A DNA stretch of 64,000 bases from Agrobacterium tumefaciens (GCF_005221385.1 NZ_CP039903.1:2539001-2603000); one strand, 5' to 3'; positions 47,059 to 57,050 are shown, counted from the stretch's first letter. Made by a program: numbers and translations. The notes: generated by a model not told the origin, from the letters alone.

Positions 47059-48468
47059 ATGAGCGCACCCCGCACTTTGTATGATAAAATCTGGGACGAC
47101 CACGTCGTCAATCGTGACCCGGACGGAACCTGTCTTCTCTATATCGACCGTCACCTGGTCCATGAGGTGACGAGTCCGCAGGCCTTCGAAGGCCTGCGCA
47201 TCGCCGGCCGCCCGGTGCATTCGCCGGCCCGCACGCTCGCCGTGGTCGATCACAATGTCCCGACCACCGCTGACCGGCTGGAAGGCATCAAGAATGAGGA
47301 AAGCCGCATTCAGGTGGAAGCGCTTGCGCAGAACGCCAAGGATTTCGGTGTCGAATATTATTCCGAACGCGACAAGCGCCAGGGCATCGTCCACATCGTC
47401 GGGCCGGAACAGGGTTTTACCCTGCCGGGCATGACGATCGTCTGCGGCGACAGCCACACCTCCACCCACGGCGCTTTTGGCGCGCTGGCGCATGGTATCG
47501 GCACATCGGAAGTGGAACATGTTCTGGCCACTCAGACACTGATCCAGAAAAAGGCCAAGAACATGCTGGTGCGTGTCGATGGCAAGGTTCCGGAGGGCGT
47601 GACCGCCAAGGATATCATCCTCGCGATCATCGGTGAGATCGGCACGGCCGGAGGCACCGGCCACGTGATCGAATTTGCCGGCGAGGCGATCCGATCGCTT
47701 TCTATGGAAGGCCGCATGACGGTTTGCAACATGACTATCGAGGGCGGTGCCCGCGCCGGTCTGGTCGCACCGGACGAGACCACCTTCGACTACATCAAGG
47801 ACAAGCCGCGCGCGCCGAAGGGCGAAACGCTGGAACAGGCCATTGCCTACTGGAAGACGCTGAAATCCGACGAAGGCGCCCATTATGACAAGGTCGTGGT
47901 GCTGGACGCCGCCAATCTGCCGCCCATCGTCTCCTGGGGCTCATCACCGGAAGACGTGACTTCGGTCGAAGGCGTCGTTCCCAATCCTGATGATATCGAG
48001 GAAGAAAACAAGCGCACGTCCAAGTGGCGCGCGCTGGAGTATATGGGCCTGCAACCCGGTACCCGCATCACTGATATCGCCGTTGATCGCGTCTTCATCG
48101 GCTCCTGCACCAATGGCCGCATCGAGGATTTGCGTGCGGCGGCGAAAATCGTCGATGGCCGCAAGGTAGCCCCCACCGTCTCGGCCATGATCGTGCCCGG
48201 CTCCGGTCTGGTCAAGGAACAGGCGGAACAGGAAGGCCTGGACAAGATTTTCCTCGACGCCGGTTTCGAATGGCGTGAACCGGGCTGCTCCATGTGCCTT
48301 GCCATGAATGACGACCGTCTGAAGCCCGGCGAACGCTGTGCCTCCACCTCGAACCGCAATTTCGAGGGCCGTCAGGGTTACAAGAGCCGCACCCATCTCG
48401 TTTCCCCGGCAATGGCGGCGGCGGCGGCAATCGCCGGTCACTTCGTCGACGTGCGCGAATGGCAATAA
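47059..48468 (+). CDS. leuC: 3-isopropylmalate dehydratase, large subunit
   Basis: This 469-residue aconitase-superfamily enzyme has the [4Fe-4S] ligands Cys in [14 protein letters not shown] and the pair in GCSMC. Active-site histidines are in [20 protein letters not shown], and the C terminus is FVDVREWQ. It isomerises 2- to 3-isopropylmalate in leucine synthesis with LeuD, which is not encoded nearby. ATG 47059 ([12 protein letters not shown]) is chosen over 47041 because family homology starts there. A terminator follows, so the gene is transcribed alone. Confidence 0.96.
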   Translation: MSAPRTLYDKIWDDHVVNRDPDGTCLLYIDRHLVHEVTSPQAFEGLRIAGRPVHSPARTLAVVDHNVPTTADRLEGIKNEESRIQVEALAQNAKDFGVEYYSERDKRQGIVHIVGPEQGFTLPGMTIVCGDSHTSTHGAFGALAHGIGTSEVEHVLATQTLIQKKAKNMLVRVDGKVPEGVTAKDIILAIIGEIGTAGGTGHVIEFAGEAIRSLSMEGRMTVCNMTIEGGARAGLVAPDETTFDYIKDKPRAPKGETLEQAIAYWKTLKSDEGAHYDKVVVLDAANLPPIVSWGSSPEDVTSVEGVVPNPDDIEEENKRTSKWRALEYMGLQPGTRITDIAVDRVFIGSCTNGRIEDLRAAAKIVDGRKVAPTVSAMIVPGSGLVKEQAEQEGLDKIFLDAGFEWREPGCSMCLAMNDDRLKPGERCASTSNRNFEGRQGYKSRTHLVSPAMAAAAAIAGHFVDVREWQ

Positions 48469-48493
48469 TTGCCGCAAAATGACTTAAACAACA

Positions 48494-48519
48494 AAACCCC
48501 GGAGTGATCCGGGGTTTTT
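48494..48519 (+). terminator. Intrinsic terminator of leuC
   Basis: The 10-bp stem aaaccccgga/tccggggttt (48494-48503 and 48508-48517) has a four-base loop and is followed by further T residues. It also faces the end of the converging peptidase gene; the upstream A residues give that strand a short U run. Confidence 0.88.
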
Positions 48520-48529
48520 CTTTGAGACC

Positions 48530-50056
48530 TCATTCCGAAATGATCTTCACCCGCTGGCCGGGCTGAAGCGTGGCGGTGGCGCTCATCGCATTGATCATGC
48601 GGAACATATCGAGCTTGCGCTCGGTTCCCATCATTCGCGCCGCGATCGTTGCCACGGTTTCGCCGGACTTCACCGTCACCACACGCACGCGCAGCGGCTT
48701 CAGCGATGCGATTTCCTGCGGGGTCATTTTACGGAAACTCGTGCGCAGCACGTTGGCGATGGAATCAAGCTGCGCATTACCCTTCGGCACCGCCGTCAGG
48801 AACCGGAATATCTGCTGGCCAACACGAATGACGGTTACGTCGAAATCCCATTTATCCGCGCTTGCCCGGGCTGTCGCGGCCTCCAGACCGTTGATCTGCG
48901 TCTCCTTGACGGTTTCCGGCAGCAGACCGGCAACCCAGCCGCTGGTCAGGTAATTGGCAAGGGTGGTCTGTTTCGGATCGGCAACACCATCAAAACGGAT
49001 GGCCATATCGCCCGGTCCGGTCGCCAGAACGGCCTCCACCTTATTATCGATGACAAAACCTTCCGGCACGTCAAAACGGATGCCAAGCGTTCCGTGCAGG
49101 AACGTCTGCCCGCGGACGTAACCTTCCTGTGGGCTGTCGCCGTAAAGCAGGCCGTCTATGCCATCCAGGAACCAGTCGCGTCCACGATCCCCGACCTGAC
49201 CGTCCTGGCCGAAGGCGCGGGCATGGCGGCGCGCAAGCTCGATGCGCTGCGGCGTGTTGGGGTGGCTGGAAAGGAAGTCGAGGCTCTGGTCGTTTTCAGG
49301 ATCGGCCGAAGAGAAGCGCGCATAGGCCGCCATGGAATCCAAAAAGCGCGGCGAGGCAAAGGGGTCGTAACCGGCCTCGCCCAGCATCCGCACACCGATG
49401 ACATCCGCCTGCAATTCCTGCTGGCGCGAAAAGGCCGCGAGCCGCAGCTTGCCGCGCGCAAGCGCCTGCTTGCCGGCGAGATCGCTCGACAGCACTTCGG
49501 CAACCACGCGGCTGGCAATCACCTCCGCCTCTTCCCGGCGCTGGCGTTCGATGCCGTGATTGGCGGTGACATGGCCCATCTCATGCGAAAGCACGGCGGC
49601 GACTTCCGAAGCATCGTTGGCAAGCGCCAGAAGCCCGCGTGTCACGTAAAGATATCCGCCCGGCAGCGCAAAGGCATTGATGGCCGGCGAGTTGAGGATA
49701 GTGATACGGTAAGACTGTTGCGGATTTTCCGAAACGGCCGTCAGAGCGCCGGCAATACGGGCGACAAGCCGTTCCGTCTTGGCGTCACGATATTCACCGC
49801 CATAGCTCGCCACGATGCGCGGATGTTCGCGCGCACCCATCTGGGCGCGGGGATCATTCTTCTGCACCTCTTCCACGGTTTGCGGATTATCCGACGGGCG
49901 CAGGGTGGACTGGTAAGCCGGGCTGAAGAGAGACTGGCATGACGACAGGAACACGGCGGACGCCGTCAGCACGGAACAGGCGGCAGCCATCCTGCCCGAA
50001 CGGCGAAGGCCTGAACGGGAGAAGAGCCTCCACTGTGCAGTCATGCTATTTCTCAT
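48530..50056 (-). CDS. M48 metallopeptidase lipoprotein with C-terminal LysM domain
   Basis: This protein of 504-508 residues has a lipoprotein signal ending in the lipobox LSSC (SAVFLSSCQSL). The M48 zinc site HEMGHVTANHG is near residue 155, with a third ligand in the EVQADVIGVRML-like block QELQADVIGVRMLGEAGYD. The C-terminal LysM-like module is VVTVKSGETVATIAARMMGTERKLDMFRMINAM. It resembles BepA/YfgC-type outer-membrane quality-control proteases, with a peptidoglycan-binding module in place of TPR repeats. The start is 50056 or the in-frame ATG 50044; both give the same signal. Confidence 0.9.
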   Translation of the reverse strand: MRNSMTAQWRLFSRSGLRRSGRMAAACSVLTASAVFLSSCQSLFSPAYQSTLRPSDNPQTVEEVQKNDPRAQMGAREHPRIVASYGGEYRDAKTERLVARIAGALTAVSENPQQSYRITILNSPAINAFALPGGYLYVTRGLLALANDASEVAAVLSHEMGHVTANHGIERQRREEAEVIASRVVAEVLSSDLAGKQALARGKLRLAAFSRQQELQADVIGVRMLGEAGYDPFASPRFLDSMAAYARFSSADPENDQSLDFLSSHPNTPQRIELARRHARAFGQDGQVGDRGRDWFLDGIDGLLYGDSPQEGYVRGQTFLHGTLGIRFDVPEGFVIDNKVEAVLATGPGDMAIRFDGVADPKQTTLANYLTSGWVAGLLPETVKETQINGLEAATARASADKWDFDVTVIRVGQQIFRFLTAVPKGNAQLDSIANVLRTSFRKMTPQEIASLKPLRVRVVTVKSGETVATIAARMMGTERKLDMFRMINAMSATATLQPGQRVKIISE

Positions 50057-50297
50057 TCTCTATGCCTGCCCCTAACGTTCCTGATCATCCGTTAATTGCA
50101 GACCAGAATAACAGATTCGCCCCAACGAGCCATGAATGCCGATACGGTAAAAACGATCCATCAAGTCCGGAATATTCCTGAAGAACGCAATAATTCCCGT
50201 CTTTTCTCGGGCAACAACTTGAAACTGGCAAGTGCAAATTAGCGCCATTGAAGTCATCTAAAGCGATTGCCAGCGGCACGCGTCGAAAATAAGGCGA

Positions 50298-51014
50298 TCA
50301 GCCGTTCAGAAAACTGTCCACCGCCTTCACATTTTGTGTGGCGAAGAAATCTGCGGTCGGGCCTGTGTAGACAACGCGGCCGCGATCAAGAAAAACCACC
50401 CGCTGCGCCAGCTTCTTTATGTCGTCCGGATGGTGTGAGACAATAATCACCGTATTTTTTGTTTCCGCATGCAAGTCGAGGAGCAGGGAGGTCATGCCTG
50501 CGCGTAGTCCCGGATCGAGCGCGGCAAAGGGCTCATCCAGCAGCATGACCGGTTTTTTCCTCACCAGCGCACGCGCCAGAGCCGCCCTTTGTCTTTCCCC
50601 GCCGGAAAGCGTGCCTGGCAGGCGCTTGTCAAAACCAGCAAGACCAACGCGCGCCAGCGCCACCCCGATGCTTTTCCGATCTTCCGCCTGCAATTTCAGC
50701 CCCGGACTGACGCCGAGCGCGACATTGGTGAAAATATCGAGATGGGCGAAAAGATTATTGTCCTGAAAGATCGACGACACCGGCCTTTCGGAAGGGTCGA
50801 GCGCCGTCATGTCCCGCCGGCCTATCACCACGCGACCGGCATCCGGCGCCTCAAAACCGGCGACCAGATTAAGGAGTGTCGACTTGCCGGAACCGGATGC
50901 GCCGACAACTGCGGTCACCTGGCCCTGAGGAAAGCCGCAATCCAGATCGAAATCCTGCGTTCCAAGCCGCAGCCTGACGTTGTCCAGCTGAACCGCGAAA
51001 TCATCGCCAGTCAT
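50298..51014 (-). CDS. thiQ: Thiamine ABC transporter ATPase ThiQ
   Basis: The 238-residue protein has Walker [10 protein letters not shown] near residues 35-43, signature [15 protein letters not shown] and Walker [13 protein letters not shown]. The ThiQ-type Q-loop is [13 protein letters not shown]. It powers the ThiBPQ importer of thiamine, TMP and TPP. Its start overlaps the thiP stop (ATGA). It is the last gene of the riboswitch-controlled thiBPQ operon. Confidence 0.93.
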   Translation of the reverse strand: MTGDDFAVQLDNVRLRLGTQDFDLDCGFPQGQVTAVVGASGSGKSTLLNLVAGFEAPDAGRVVIGRRDMTALDPSERPVSSIFQDNNLFAHLDIFTNVALGVSPGLKLQAEDRKSIGVALARVGLAGFDKRLPGTLSGGERQRAALARALVRKKPVMLLDEPFAALDPGLRAGMTSLLLDLHAETKNTVIIVSHHPDDIKKLAQRVVFLDRGRVVYTGPTADFFATQNVKAVDSFLNG

Positions 51015-52651
51015 ATGCTCGCCCTTCCCGCCCCCGCCTCTGCCGATTGCGATTGCCGCGAAACGCCGCCTGCGGCAAGCAGCAGGCAGACGACACCGAG
51101 GATAAACGCGTATCCGGCGGCGTCATTGGTGCGGTAGCTGCCCATATTGCTATAAACGAGCCATGGCAAGGTGACGAAACTTTCCGAACCGAAAAGGGCA
51201 ACCGCCCCGAGATCGCCGAGGGACAGGGCCATGGCGAAGGAAAACGCCATCGCCAGCGGCCGCCACAAAACCGGCAGATCCGCAAATCTCAGCCGCGCCA
51301 TCCCCTGCAACCCGAGGCTGGCGGAGAGCCGGCCGGTGCGCAGAAAATGGCTGTTAAAGGCCGGCTCCAACACCCGCATGGCAAGCGGCAGCGCCATCAG
51401 CATATTGATGATCGCCACGAGAACCGGCGCATAAATGCTGACATCACCGAGGGGCCGTAACAATAGAAACCATCCGCTTCCGAGCACAACAGGCGGCACC
51501 AGCAGCACAAGCGAAGACCCCGCGCCGATCGTGGCGGATAGAAAGCGCAACGGCTGAACCGCCTGCCGCCGTGAACCAACGGCCTGACGTGCACCGATAA
51601 TCGCAAAACAGCAGAGCACGACGAGAGTTGCGGAGAGCGCAGCAATGGCAAGGCTGGTGAAAGCCGCGCGCAGGAAGATCGGCGTGATAAGCAGACGCGG
51701 CAGGTCGGCCTTCAACCCCGAGACGGTTATCGCGACGAGCGGCAGGCCGATCAGCAGAACCACAAGATTGATTGCCGCCCCATCCCAAAGACGTGCACCA
51801 ACCCCTTTGCCATCGAAGCGGCGAAGGGGCCGCCCAAGCGAGGCGATTTCCGCTTCCGGCGATGGCAGAAAGGCAAGAAGGCCGAGCAGGATTGCGGTAA
51901 GGACAATCTGTAAAACTGAAAGCGCAATCGCCCGCTGCGGATCGAAATCGAACCGCAGCGCCTGATAGATCGCCACCTCCAGCGTCGTGGCCGCCGGGCC
52001 GCCGCCGAGCAGCAGCACCAGCGTGAAGCTGGTGGCGCACAGCATGAAGACAAGTCCGGCAATGCCGGGAACAAGCCGCGAAATCGCCGGCCATTCGATG
52101 AAGCGAAACGTCGAAACCGGCCCCATGCCGAGGCTTGCCGCCATGCGCCAATATTCGCCCGGAATGCGTTCCAGCCCGGCCAGCATCAGCCGCACGCACA
52201 GCGGCAGATTGAAGAACACGTGGGCGACAAGAATCCCGGAAAGGCCGTAAATGCTGAAGGGTTGCTCCGCGCCGGCAAAAGCGAGAGCCGTATTCAAAAC
52301 GCCCTGCCTGCCCCATATGGCGATGATGCCGAAGGCGCCGACGATCACCGGCAAACCCATCGGCACCGCCATCAGCCGGATGATCCATATACGCCCCGGA
52401 AAGTCGCGTCGCCGCGCGAGCGCCAACGCCACCGGCAGGCCGAGAACAATGGACAAGAAGGTGGAAAGTGTTGCCTGATAAAGCGTGAAGCGAAGGATAC
52501 GCAGCGTATAGGCATCCATGATGCTGGCAGCGGATGCGCCGGCATCAAAAGACAGGAGGGCCGCAACGGCGAGCGCCATGAACAGGAAAACGGCGGTAAA
52601 GGCCGCCGTCCCGAAAACAACGGATCGCCGGTAATCGCGACGCAGCATCAT
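51011..52651 (-). CDS. thiP: Thiamine ABC transporter permease ThiP
   Basis: This 546-residue inner-membrane permease is a tandem duplication of two 6-helix permease halves, as expected for ThiP. The EAA-type loops are in [24 protein letters not shown] and [21 protein letters not shown]. It forms the channel for thiamine and its phosphates, with ThiB outside and ThiQ inside. ATG 52651 follows the thiB stop by 19 bases. All three genes lie downstream of the TPP riboswitch. Confidence 0.93.
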   Translation of the reverse strand: MMLRRDYRRSVVFGTAAFTAVFLFMALAVAALLSFDAGASAASIMDAYTLRILRFTLYQATLSTFLSIVLGLPVALALARRRDFPGRIWIIRLMAVPMGLPVIVGAFGIIAIWGRQGVLNTALAFAGAEQPFSIYGLSGILVAHVFFNLPLCVRLMLAGLERIPGEYWRMAASLGMGPVSTFRFIEWPAISRLVPGIAGLVFMLCATSFTLVLLLGGGPAATTLEVAIYQALRFDFDPQRAIALSVLQIVLTAILLGLLAFLPSPEAEIASLGRPLRRFDGKGVGARLWDGAAINLVVLLIGLPLVAITVSGLKADLPRLLITPIFLRAAFTSLAIAALSATLVVLCCFAIIGARQAVGSRRQAVQPLRFLSATIGAGSSLVLLVPPVVLGSGWFLLLRPLGDVSIYAPVLVAIINMLMALPLAMRVLEPAFNSHFLRTGRLSASLGLQGMARLRFADLPVLWRPLAMAFSFAMALSLGDLGAVALFGSESFVTLPWLVYSNMGSYRTNDAAGYAFILGVVCLLLAAGGVSRQSQSAEAGAGRASI

Positions 52652-52670
52652 GGGTAGGTGTGCCTTTTCC

Positions 52671-53684
52671 TCAATTCATGCTCATGGCGGCAAGCCATTC
52701 GTCGACCCAGGCTTTGCGGTTCTTCGCCACCTCTTCCGGGTCCATAAGGAAGGTCTTCTGCGGCACGACGAGTTTGGAAAACGCCTCGGGCAAAGGCTTC
52801 GATGTCGCCGCAACCGGCATCATCCAGTTGTTTTCGGGGATCGCATCCTGAAAGCCTGATGTGAGCGTGAAAGCAAGGAACTGCTTTGCCAATTCCTTGT
52901 GCGGCGCGTTTTTGAGAAGGCCGGACACTTCGATCTGGATGTAATGTCCTTCGGAAAAAGCCGCGGCCTGATAACGGTCCGTCTTCTCGGCGACCATGTG
53001 ATAGGCGGGCGATGTGGTGTAGGAAAGCACCATCGGCACCTCACCCTTGGTGAAGAGACCGTAGGATTCCGACCAGCCCGGTGTGACAGTCAGGATGCGT
53101 TTCCTGAGCTTCGCCCATGCTTCCGGAGCCTTGTCCCCATATACCGATTTCACCCAGAGAAGTAGCCCAAGCCCCGGCGTGGAGGTGCGCGGGTCCTGAA
53201 TGGCGATCTTCTGTGAAGGATCGCCGTCCACCAGTTCCTTCAGACTCGTCGGCGGGTTTTTTACCGTCTGCGTGTCATAGACGACCGCGAAATGCCCATA
53301 ATCATAGGGGACGAAGACATCGTCCTCATAGCCGCCCGGCACCTTGGCCGCCGACGTATCGATGCCGCTGACATCGAAAAGGCCGGTCTGTTTCGCTTCT
53401 GCGACGAGGTTGGTGTCGAGACCGATGACAACATCCGCCTTGGACCCAGCCCCTTCAAGTTTCAGGCGGTTGAGCAGCGCCACACCATCCGCCACGCCGA
53501 CGAAATTGACCGTGCAACCACAAACCTTCTCGAAGGCTTCCTTGACCTTCGGACCGGGTCCCCATTCGGACACGAAGCTCTCATAGGTGTAGACAGTCAG
53601 CTCCTGCTTGTCCTGCGCGACGGCAAGGCCGGGCAGAAACACGGAGGCGGCGACGAGGGAATTCAGGAAAAGACGACGGCGCAC
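52671..53684 (-). CDS. thiB: Thiamine ABC transporter substrate-binding protein ThiB
   Basis: This 337-residue periplasmic protein has a signal peptide ([20 protein letters not shown], then [17 protein letters not shown]). ThiB sequence follows, including [45 protein letters not shown] and the ENNWMMPV block near the end. It binds thiamine, TMP and TPP. The start is GTG at 53684, with GAGGAGATACCC upstream. The in-frame extension to 53801 lies inside the riboswitch leader. Confidence 0.94.
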   Translation of the reverse strand: MRRRLFLNSLVAASVFLPGLAVAQDKQELTVYTYESFVSEWGPGPKVKEAFEKVCGCTVNFVGVADGVALLNRLKLEGAGSKADVVIGLDTNLVAEAKQTGLFDVSGIDTSAAKVPGGYEDDVFVPYDYGHFAVVYDTQTVKNPPTSLKELVDGDPSQKIAIQDPRTSTPGLGLLLWVKSVYGDKAPEAWAKLRKRILTVTPGWSESYGLFTKGEVPMVLSYTTSPAYHMVAEKTDRYQAAAFSEGHYIQIEVSGLLKNAPHKELAKQFLAFTLTSGFQDAIPENNWMMPVAATSKPLPEAFSKLVVPQKTFLMDPEEVAKNRKAWVDEWLAAMSMN

Positions 53685-53736
53685 GGGTATCTCCTCAAAA
53701 CAAAAAGGGAAATAGCCGCCTGCCTTAAAGCCGTCT

Positions 53737-53824
53737 AATCCCTCCGCCGGTATGAACCGGATCAGGTTCTTCGGGTTGGCAAGCCTCTCAGCCTTTTGCA
53801 CGCAAGCACAAAAGACACCCCGTT
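53737..53824 (-). promoter_or_regulatory. TPP riboswitch controlling thiBPQ
   Basis: On the minus strand the leader contains the conserved THI elements in order: GGGGTG near 53822, GGCTGAGAGG around 53795, ACCCGAAGAACCTGATCCGG around 53776-53757, then TTCATACCGGCGGAGGGA. These form the pyrimidine- and pyrophosphate-sensing arms. The aptamer ends 50 bases before the thiB ribosome site. No intrinsic terminator is obvious in between, which suggests control of translation start, typical for Gram-negative TPP switches. Confidence 0.95.
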
Positions 53825-53837
53825 AGATCAAGATGAT

Positions 53838-53866
53838 GGTGTAGTCCCGCCGTCTGCGATTGGCAA
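53838..53866 (-). promoter_or_regulatory. Possible promoter for thiBPQ
   Basis: TTGCCA (53866-53861), a 17-base spacer and TACACC (53843-53838) on the minus strand would start transcription just before the riboswitch. The -10 element is weak. Confidence 0.3.
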
Positions 53867-53876
53867 GACAGTGCCG

Positions 53877-54269
53877 TCAGCCCTGCGCCGTCATATGCAC
53901 CAGTTCCCAGACGTGACCATCCGGATCCTGAAAACTGCCGGCATACATGAAGCCGTGATCCTGAACGGGTTTCCAGCCGCTGCCACCGGAGGCAAGCGCA
54001 GTTGCGATCATCCGGTCGATTTCCTCGCGGCTTCCGGCGGAAAGACAGGTCAGCACTTCGGTGCTACTCTTCGCATCGGCGATATCGCCATTGATGAAAT
54101 CGCGAAAACGCTCTTCCTGGAGCAGCATCACGAAGATGTTCTCCTCCACGATCATGCAGAGCGTGCGATCGTCGGAATATTCCGGATTGAAGCTGAAACC
54201 CAGCGCCGTGAAGAAGTCTCTCGATGTCTCGATATTCTTGACGGGCAGATTGACGAAGATCATGCGCAT
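53877..54269 (-). CDS. VOC-family (glyoxalase/bleomycin resistance) protein
   Basis: The 130-residue protein has the duplicated beta-alpha-beta-beta-beta VOC module: MRMIFVNLPVKNIETSRDFFTALGFSFNPEYSDDRTLCMIV, then the second half with FMYAGSFQDPDGHVWELVHM, where D-P-D-G-x-x-W-E-L carries the metal ligands. It is closest to small lactoylglutathione lyase-like or PhnB-like proteins of unknown substrate. ATG 54269 is preceded by GGAGGAATT. An in-frame ATG two codons later is possible. It lies between ABC-F and thiB as a single gene. Confidence 0.88.
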   Translation of the reverse strand: MRMIFVNLPVKNIETSRDFFTALGFSFNPEYSDDRTLCMIVEENIFVMLLQEERFRDFINGDIADAKSSTEVLTCLSAGSREEIDRMIATALASGGSGWKPVQDHGFMYAGSFQDPDGHVWELVHMTAQG

Positions 54270-54360
54270 TTTCTGAATTCCTCCGAACCCGCACAGGAAA
54301 CGGCAATTCCGCCTCCCTGTCAAAGGCGGATGCCGTTCAATCAGTAAAAGACGATCCCCT

Positions 54361-56187
54361 TCAGCCTTCCAGTTCCTCGCGCAGCATCTCCAGCTCCAGC
54401 CATTCTTCTTCCATGGTTTCGAGCTTTTCACGCAGCTTGGTCATTTCCTGCGCCAGCGTATTGAATGTGGCTGGATCCTTGGTGAAAAGCGCGGGATCGG
54501 CCATGCGCTGCTCGCGTTTTGCGATCTCACCCTGGGCTTTTTCCATCTCCTTCGGCAGATTTTCGAGTGCGAATTTCTGCTTGAACGAAAGCTTGCCCTT
54601 GGCCTTTGCAGGATCTTGCGAAGCGGAAGTCGAAGGTGCGGCCTTCGCCTTTTCCTGTTTCTCCGCCTTGCGTTTTTCATCTGCCGCGCCCTTGCGCTGC
54701 GCCATCATATCAGAATAACCGCCGGCATATTCGATCCAGCGTCCGTCCGGCTGATCCGGATTGGCGGGTGCGATGGTGGAGGTGACGGTACGGTCAAGAA
54801 AATCACGGTCGTGGCTGACGAGGATAACCGTGCCGGAAAAGCCCGCAACGATTTCCTGCAACAGATCAAGCGTTTCGATATCGAGATCGTTGGTCGGCTC
54901 GTCGAGGATCAGGAGGTTGGTCGGCCGTGCCAGAATGCGCGCCAGAATAAGACGGGCACGCTCGCCGCCAGAGAGGTTGCGGATCGGCGTGCGGGCCTGT
55001 TCCGGCTGGAACAGGAAATCCTTCATGTAACCCGTAACGTGCTTCACTTCGCCATTGACCAGCAGATTGTCGCCGCGGCCGTCAGTCAGGTAATGCGCGA
55101 GCGTATCGTTGGGATTGAGATCCTCACGCTTTTGGTCGAGCGTCGCGATTTCCAGATTGGTGCCAAGTTTCACCGTGCCGCTATCGGGCTCAAGCTGGCC
55201 GGTCAGCATTTTCAAAAGTGTGGTTTTGCCGGCGCCGTTCGGCCCGACGAAACCGATACAATCACCACGATGCACCCTGAGCGAAAACGGCGCGACGATC
55301 ACGCGCTCATCGTAAGCCTTGGTGATGGCCTCGGCCTCGATGACCAGCTTGCCGGATTCCCGCACGTCCGAAGCCGTCGCCTGCACGGAGCCCTGCGGCC
55401 CCTTGTGGCCGCGATATTCGGCGCGCATGGCCTGAAGTTCGCCGACGCGGCGCATGTTGCGCTTGCGTCTCGCGGTCACGCCATAACGCATCCAGTGTTC
55501 TTCGCGCTCAATGGCCTTGCCGAGCTTGTGCTGCTCCAGCTCTTCCTCCTCCAGCACCTTGTCACGCCATTCCTCGAAATGGGCAAAGCCGCGATTGAGA
55601 CGGCGGGACTGGCCGCGATCGAGCCACACGGTCGAGGTCGAGACTTTTTCGAGAAAACGCCGGTCGTGCGAAATCAGCACCAGCGCGCTGCGCGTCTGCT
55701 GCAACTCGCTTTCAAGCCATTCAATGGTGGGCAGGTCCAGATGGTTGGTTGGCTCGTCCAGCATCAGAATATCAGGCTCCGGCGCCATGACGCGGGCAAG
55801 GGCCACACGCCGCGCTTCACCGCCGGAAAGGCTTGCCGGATTTTCCTGTCCCGTCAGGCCGAGATGTTCGAGCAGGTACGTCACCCGATAAGGGTCGTCA
55901 CCCGGCCCAAGCCCCGCTTCGGCATAGGCCTGAACGGTATCGTAACCGGCAAAATCCGGTGCCTGCTCCAGATAACGGATGGTAGCGGAAGGGTGGCGGA
56001 AAACCTCGCCCGACTGTGCCTCGACCAGCCCGGCCGCAATCTTCATCAGGGTCGATTTGCCGGAACCATTGCGCCCGACAAGGCAGATGCGGTCGCCCGG
56101 CTCCACCTGAAAATTGGCGCCGTCGAGCAGCGGGGTCACGCCGAAAGTCAGCTTGATATCGTCGAGTTTCAAAATTGGGGGTGCCAA
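54361..56187 (-). CDS. ABC-F family ATPase (Uup-like)
   Basis: This 608-residue protein has two ABC cassettes: Walker A GRNGSGKST with signature SLSGGEARRVALARV, and Walker A GPNGAGKTTLL with NLSGGERARLILARI. A linker of about 80 residues and a C-terminal coiled-coil (KRKAEKQEKAKAAPSTSASQ, then a Glu/Lys-rich helix) are typical of Uup. ABC-F proteins act on ribosomes or on branched DNA intermediates and have no membrane domain. The start is TTG at 56187, with GGAGCCTG upstream. It begins 4 bases after the thiamine diphosphokinase stop. Confidence 0.92.
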   Translation of the reverse strand: MAPPILKLDDIKLTFGVTPLLDGANFQVEPGDRICLVGRNGSGKSTLMKIAAGLVEAQSGEVFRHPSATIRYLEQAPDFAGYDTVQAYAEAGLGPGDDPYRVTYLLEHLGLTGQENPASLSGGEARRVALARVMAPEPDILMLDEPTNHLDLPTIEWLESELQQTRSALVLISHDRRFLEKVSTSTVWLDRGQSRRLNRGFAHFEEWRDKVLEEEELEQHKLGKAIEREEHWMRYGVTARRKRNMRRVGELQAMRAEYRGHKGPQGSVQATASDVRESGKLVIEAEAITKAYDERVIVAPFSLRVHRGDCIGFVGPNGAGKTTLLKMLTGQLEPDSGTVKLGTNLEIATLDQKREDLNPNDTLAHYLTDGRGDNLLVNGEVKHVTGYMKDFLFQPEQARTPIRNLSGGERARLILARILARPTNLLILDEPTNDLDIETLDLLQEIVAGFSGTVILVSHDRDFLDRTVTSTIAPANPDQPDGRWIEYAGGYSDMMAQRKGAADEKRKAEKQEKAKAAPSTSASQDPAKAKGKLSFKQKFALENLPKEMEKAQGEIAKREQRMADPALFTKDPATFNTLAQEMTKLREKLETMEEEWLELEMLREELEG

Positions 56188-56191
56188 GGCG

Positions 56192-56845
56192 TCAGGCTCC
56201 GGTCAGATCATAAGGGCGGGCGAGGACGATGGCTTTGCCGCTTTTCAGCGAGAAATGCACAGGGCCGCCATTCGCGACATTGGAAATAGTGCGGGAAGAA
56301 CCGAAAGCAAGCGCGAAATCGTCAAGCGGATAACGCACATTGCCGATATCAAGGCCCGCAAGGGCGGTAAATCCGGCCACCGAAAACAGCGAACCGGCCG
56401 GCAGATCGACATCAAGCGAACCGGGAAGCAGTGGCTGCGCCTCCTCGTCTCCTGACGTCAGTGTCACGTCGAGACCCCGTTCGGCAAGCGCCACCGCATA
56501 AAGAAGATGTTGCAGCGCATGGTCGCTTCTCTCGCCTCCAAGCGCACCCACCAGCAGCAGCGAAGACGCGCCACGGGAGAGTGCTTCCGAGACCGCAATC
56601 TCGCCATCCGTCACGGCCTTTGCGGCCGGGTAAGGCTGCCGCTCCACATCTGGCCAGGCGCCCAGCAGCTCTTCGCTGGCGGAATCGAAATCCCCCACCC
56701 AAAGCTCCGGCGCAAGACCGAGTGGTCCGGCATGGCGCATGCCGCCATCGGCCGCGATCACGCGGCTATCGGCAACCGCCAGCTTCAGGCGGTCGGTCAC
56801 CGTGACATCGCCGCCAAGCAGAATGGTGAAACGCTCTTTATCCAT
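56192..56845 (-). CDS. thiN: Thiamine diphosphokinase
   Basis: The 217-residue protein has the N-terminal catalytic TPK domain: LLGGDVTVTDRLKLAVADSRVIAADGGMRHAGPLGLAPELWVGDFDSASEEL with the conserved D-F-D-S, then LLVGALGGERSDHALQHLL (G-x-x-x-x-R-x-D-H). A C-terminal beta-sandwich thiamine-binding domain follows. It pyrophosphorylates thiamine to TPP. It lies 3 kb from thiBPQ, so uptake and activation genes are clustered, but I see no TPP riboswitch in front of it. It is transcribed with the ABC-F gene. Confidence 0.93.
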   Translation of the reverse strand: MDKERFTILLGGDVTVTDRLKLAVADSRVIAADGGMRHAGPLGLAPELWVGDFDSASEELLGAWPDVERQPYPAAKAVTDGEIAVSEALSRGASSLLLVGALGGERSDHALQHLLYAVALAERGLDVTLTSGDEEAQPLLPGSLDVDLPAGSLFSVAGFTALAGLDIGNVRYPLDDFALAFGSSRTISNVANGGPVHFSLKSGKAIVLARPYDLTGA

Positions 56846-56907
56846 GCCTTGCCTTATCTCACCTCAGCCAAAAAGGGAAAGCCGAAACCCGATGAAATCA
56901 GCCTATA

Positions 56908-56936
56908 TTGATTTTCGCCGGCTTCGGGATTATGAA
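56908..56936 (+). promoter_or_regulatory. Predicted metA promoter
   Basis: TTGATT (56908-56913), a 17-base spacer and TATGAA (56931-56936). The predicted start near 56943 coincides with the first base of the SAM-II aptamer. Confidence 0.65.
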
Positions 56937-56942
56937 ACGCTT

Positions 56943-57000
56943 CAGTGGTGATTTGCCGACCGGCTTGCAGCCACTTTAAAGAAGTCGCTAAAGGGTCGAG
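56943..57000 (+). promoter_or_regulatory. SAM-II riboswitch upstream of metA
   Basis: The sequence from cagtggtgatttgccgacc onward matches the SAM-II (metA) aptamer. P1 is formed by agtgg (56944-56948) with ccact (56971-56975). The pseudoknot is formed by cgacc (56957-56961) with ggtcg (56995-56999). The conserved aaag...gctaaaggg 3' strand lies between. SAM binding should reduce metA expression. SAM-II is typical of alphaproteobacterial metA/metC/metZ leaders. Confidence 0.95.
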
Positions 57001-57020
57001 GAAAAAGGCAATTTCCTGGG

Positions 57021-57050
57021 ACCGGCTGCGATTTCGCTGCCGGTTTTTTT
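57021..57050 (+). terminator. Intrinsic terminator in the metA leader
   Basis: Stem accggc-t-gcga / tcgc-t-gccggt (57021-57044) is followed by TTTTTTT. It lies 20 bases after the SAM-II aptamer and 44 bases before metA. SAM-dependent premature termination is possible, but no clear antiterminator pairing is seen. Confidence 0.8.

Noticed and set aside
50085..50279. 64-residue minus-strand frame between the M48 peptidase and thiQ genes
   Set aside because: It has no recognisable family or ribosome site, and mixed composition; it is probably chance in a gap of 240 bases.
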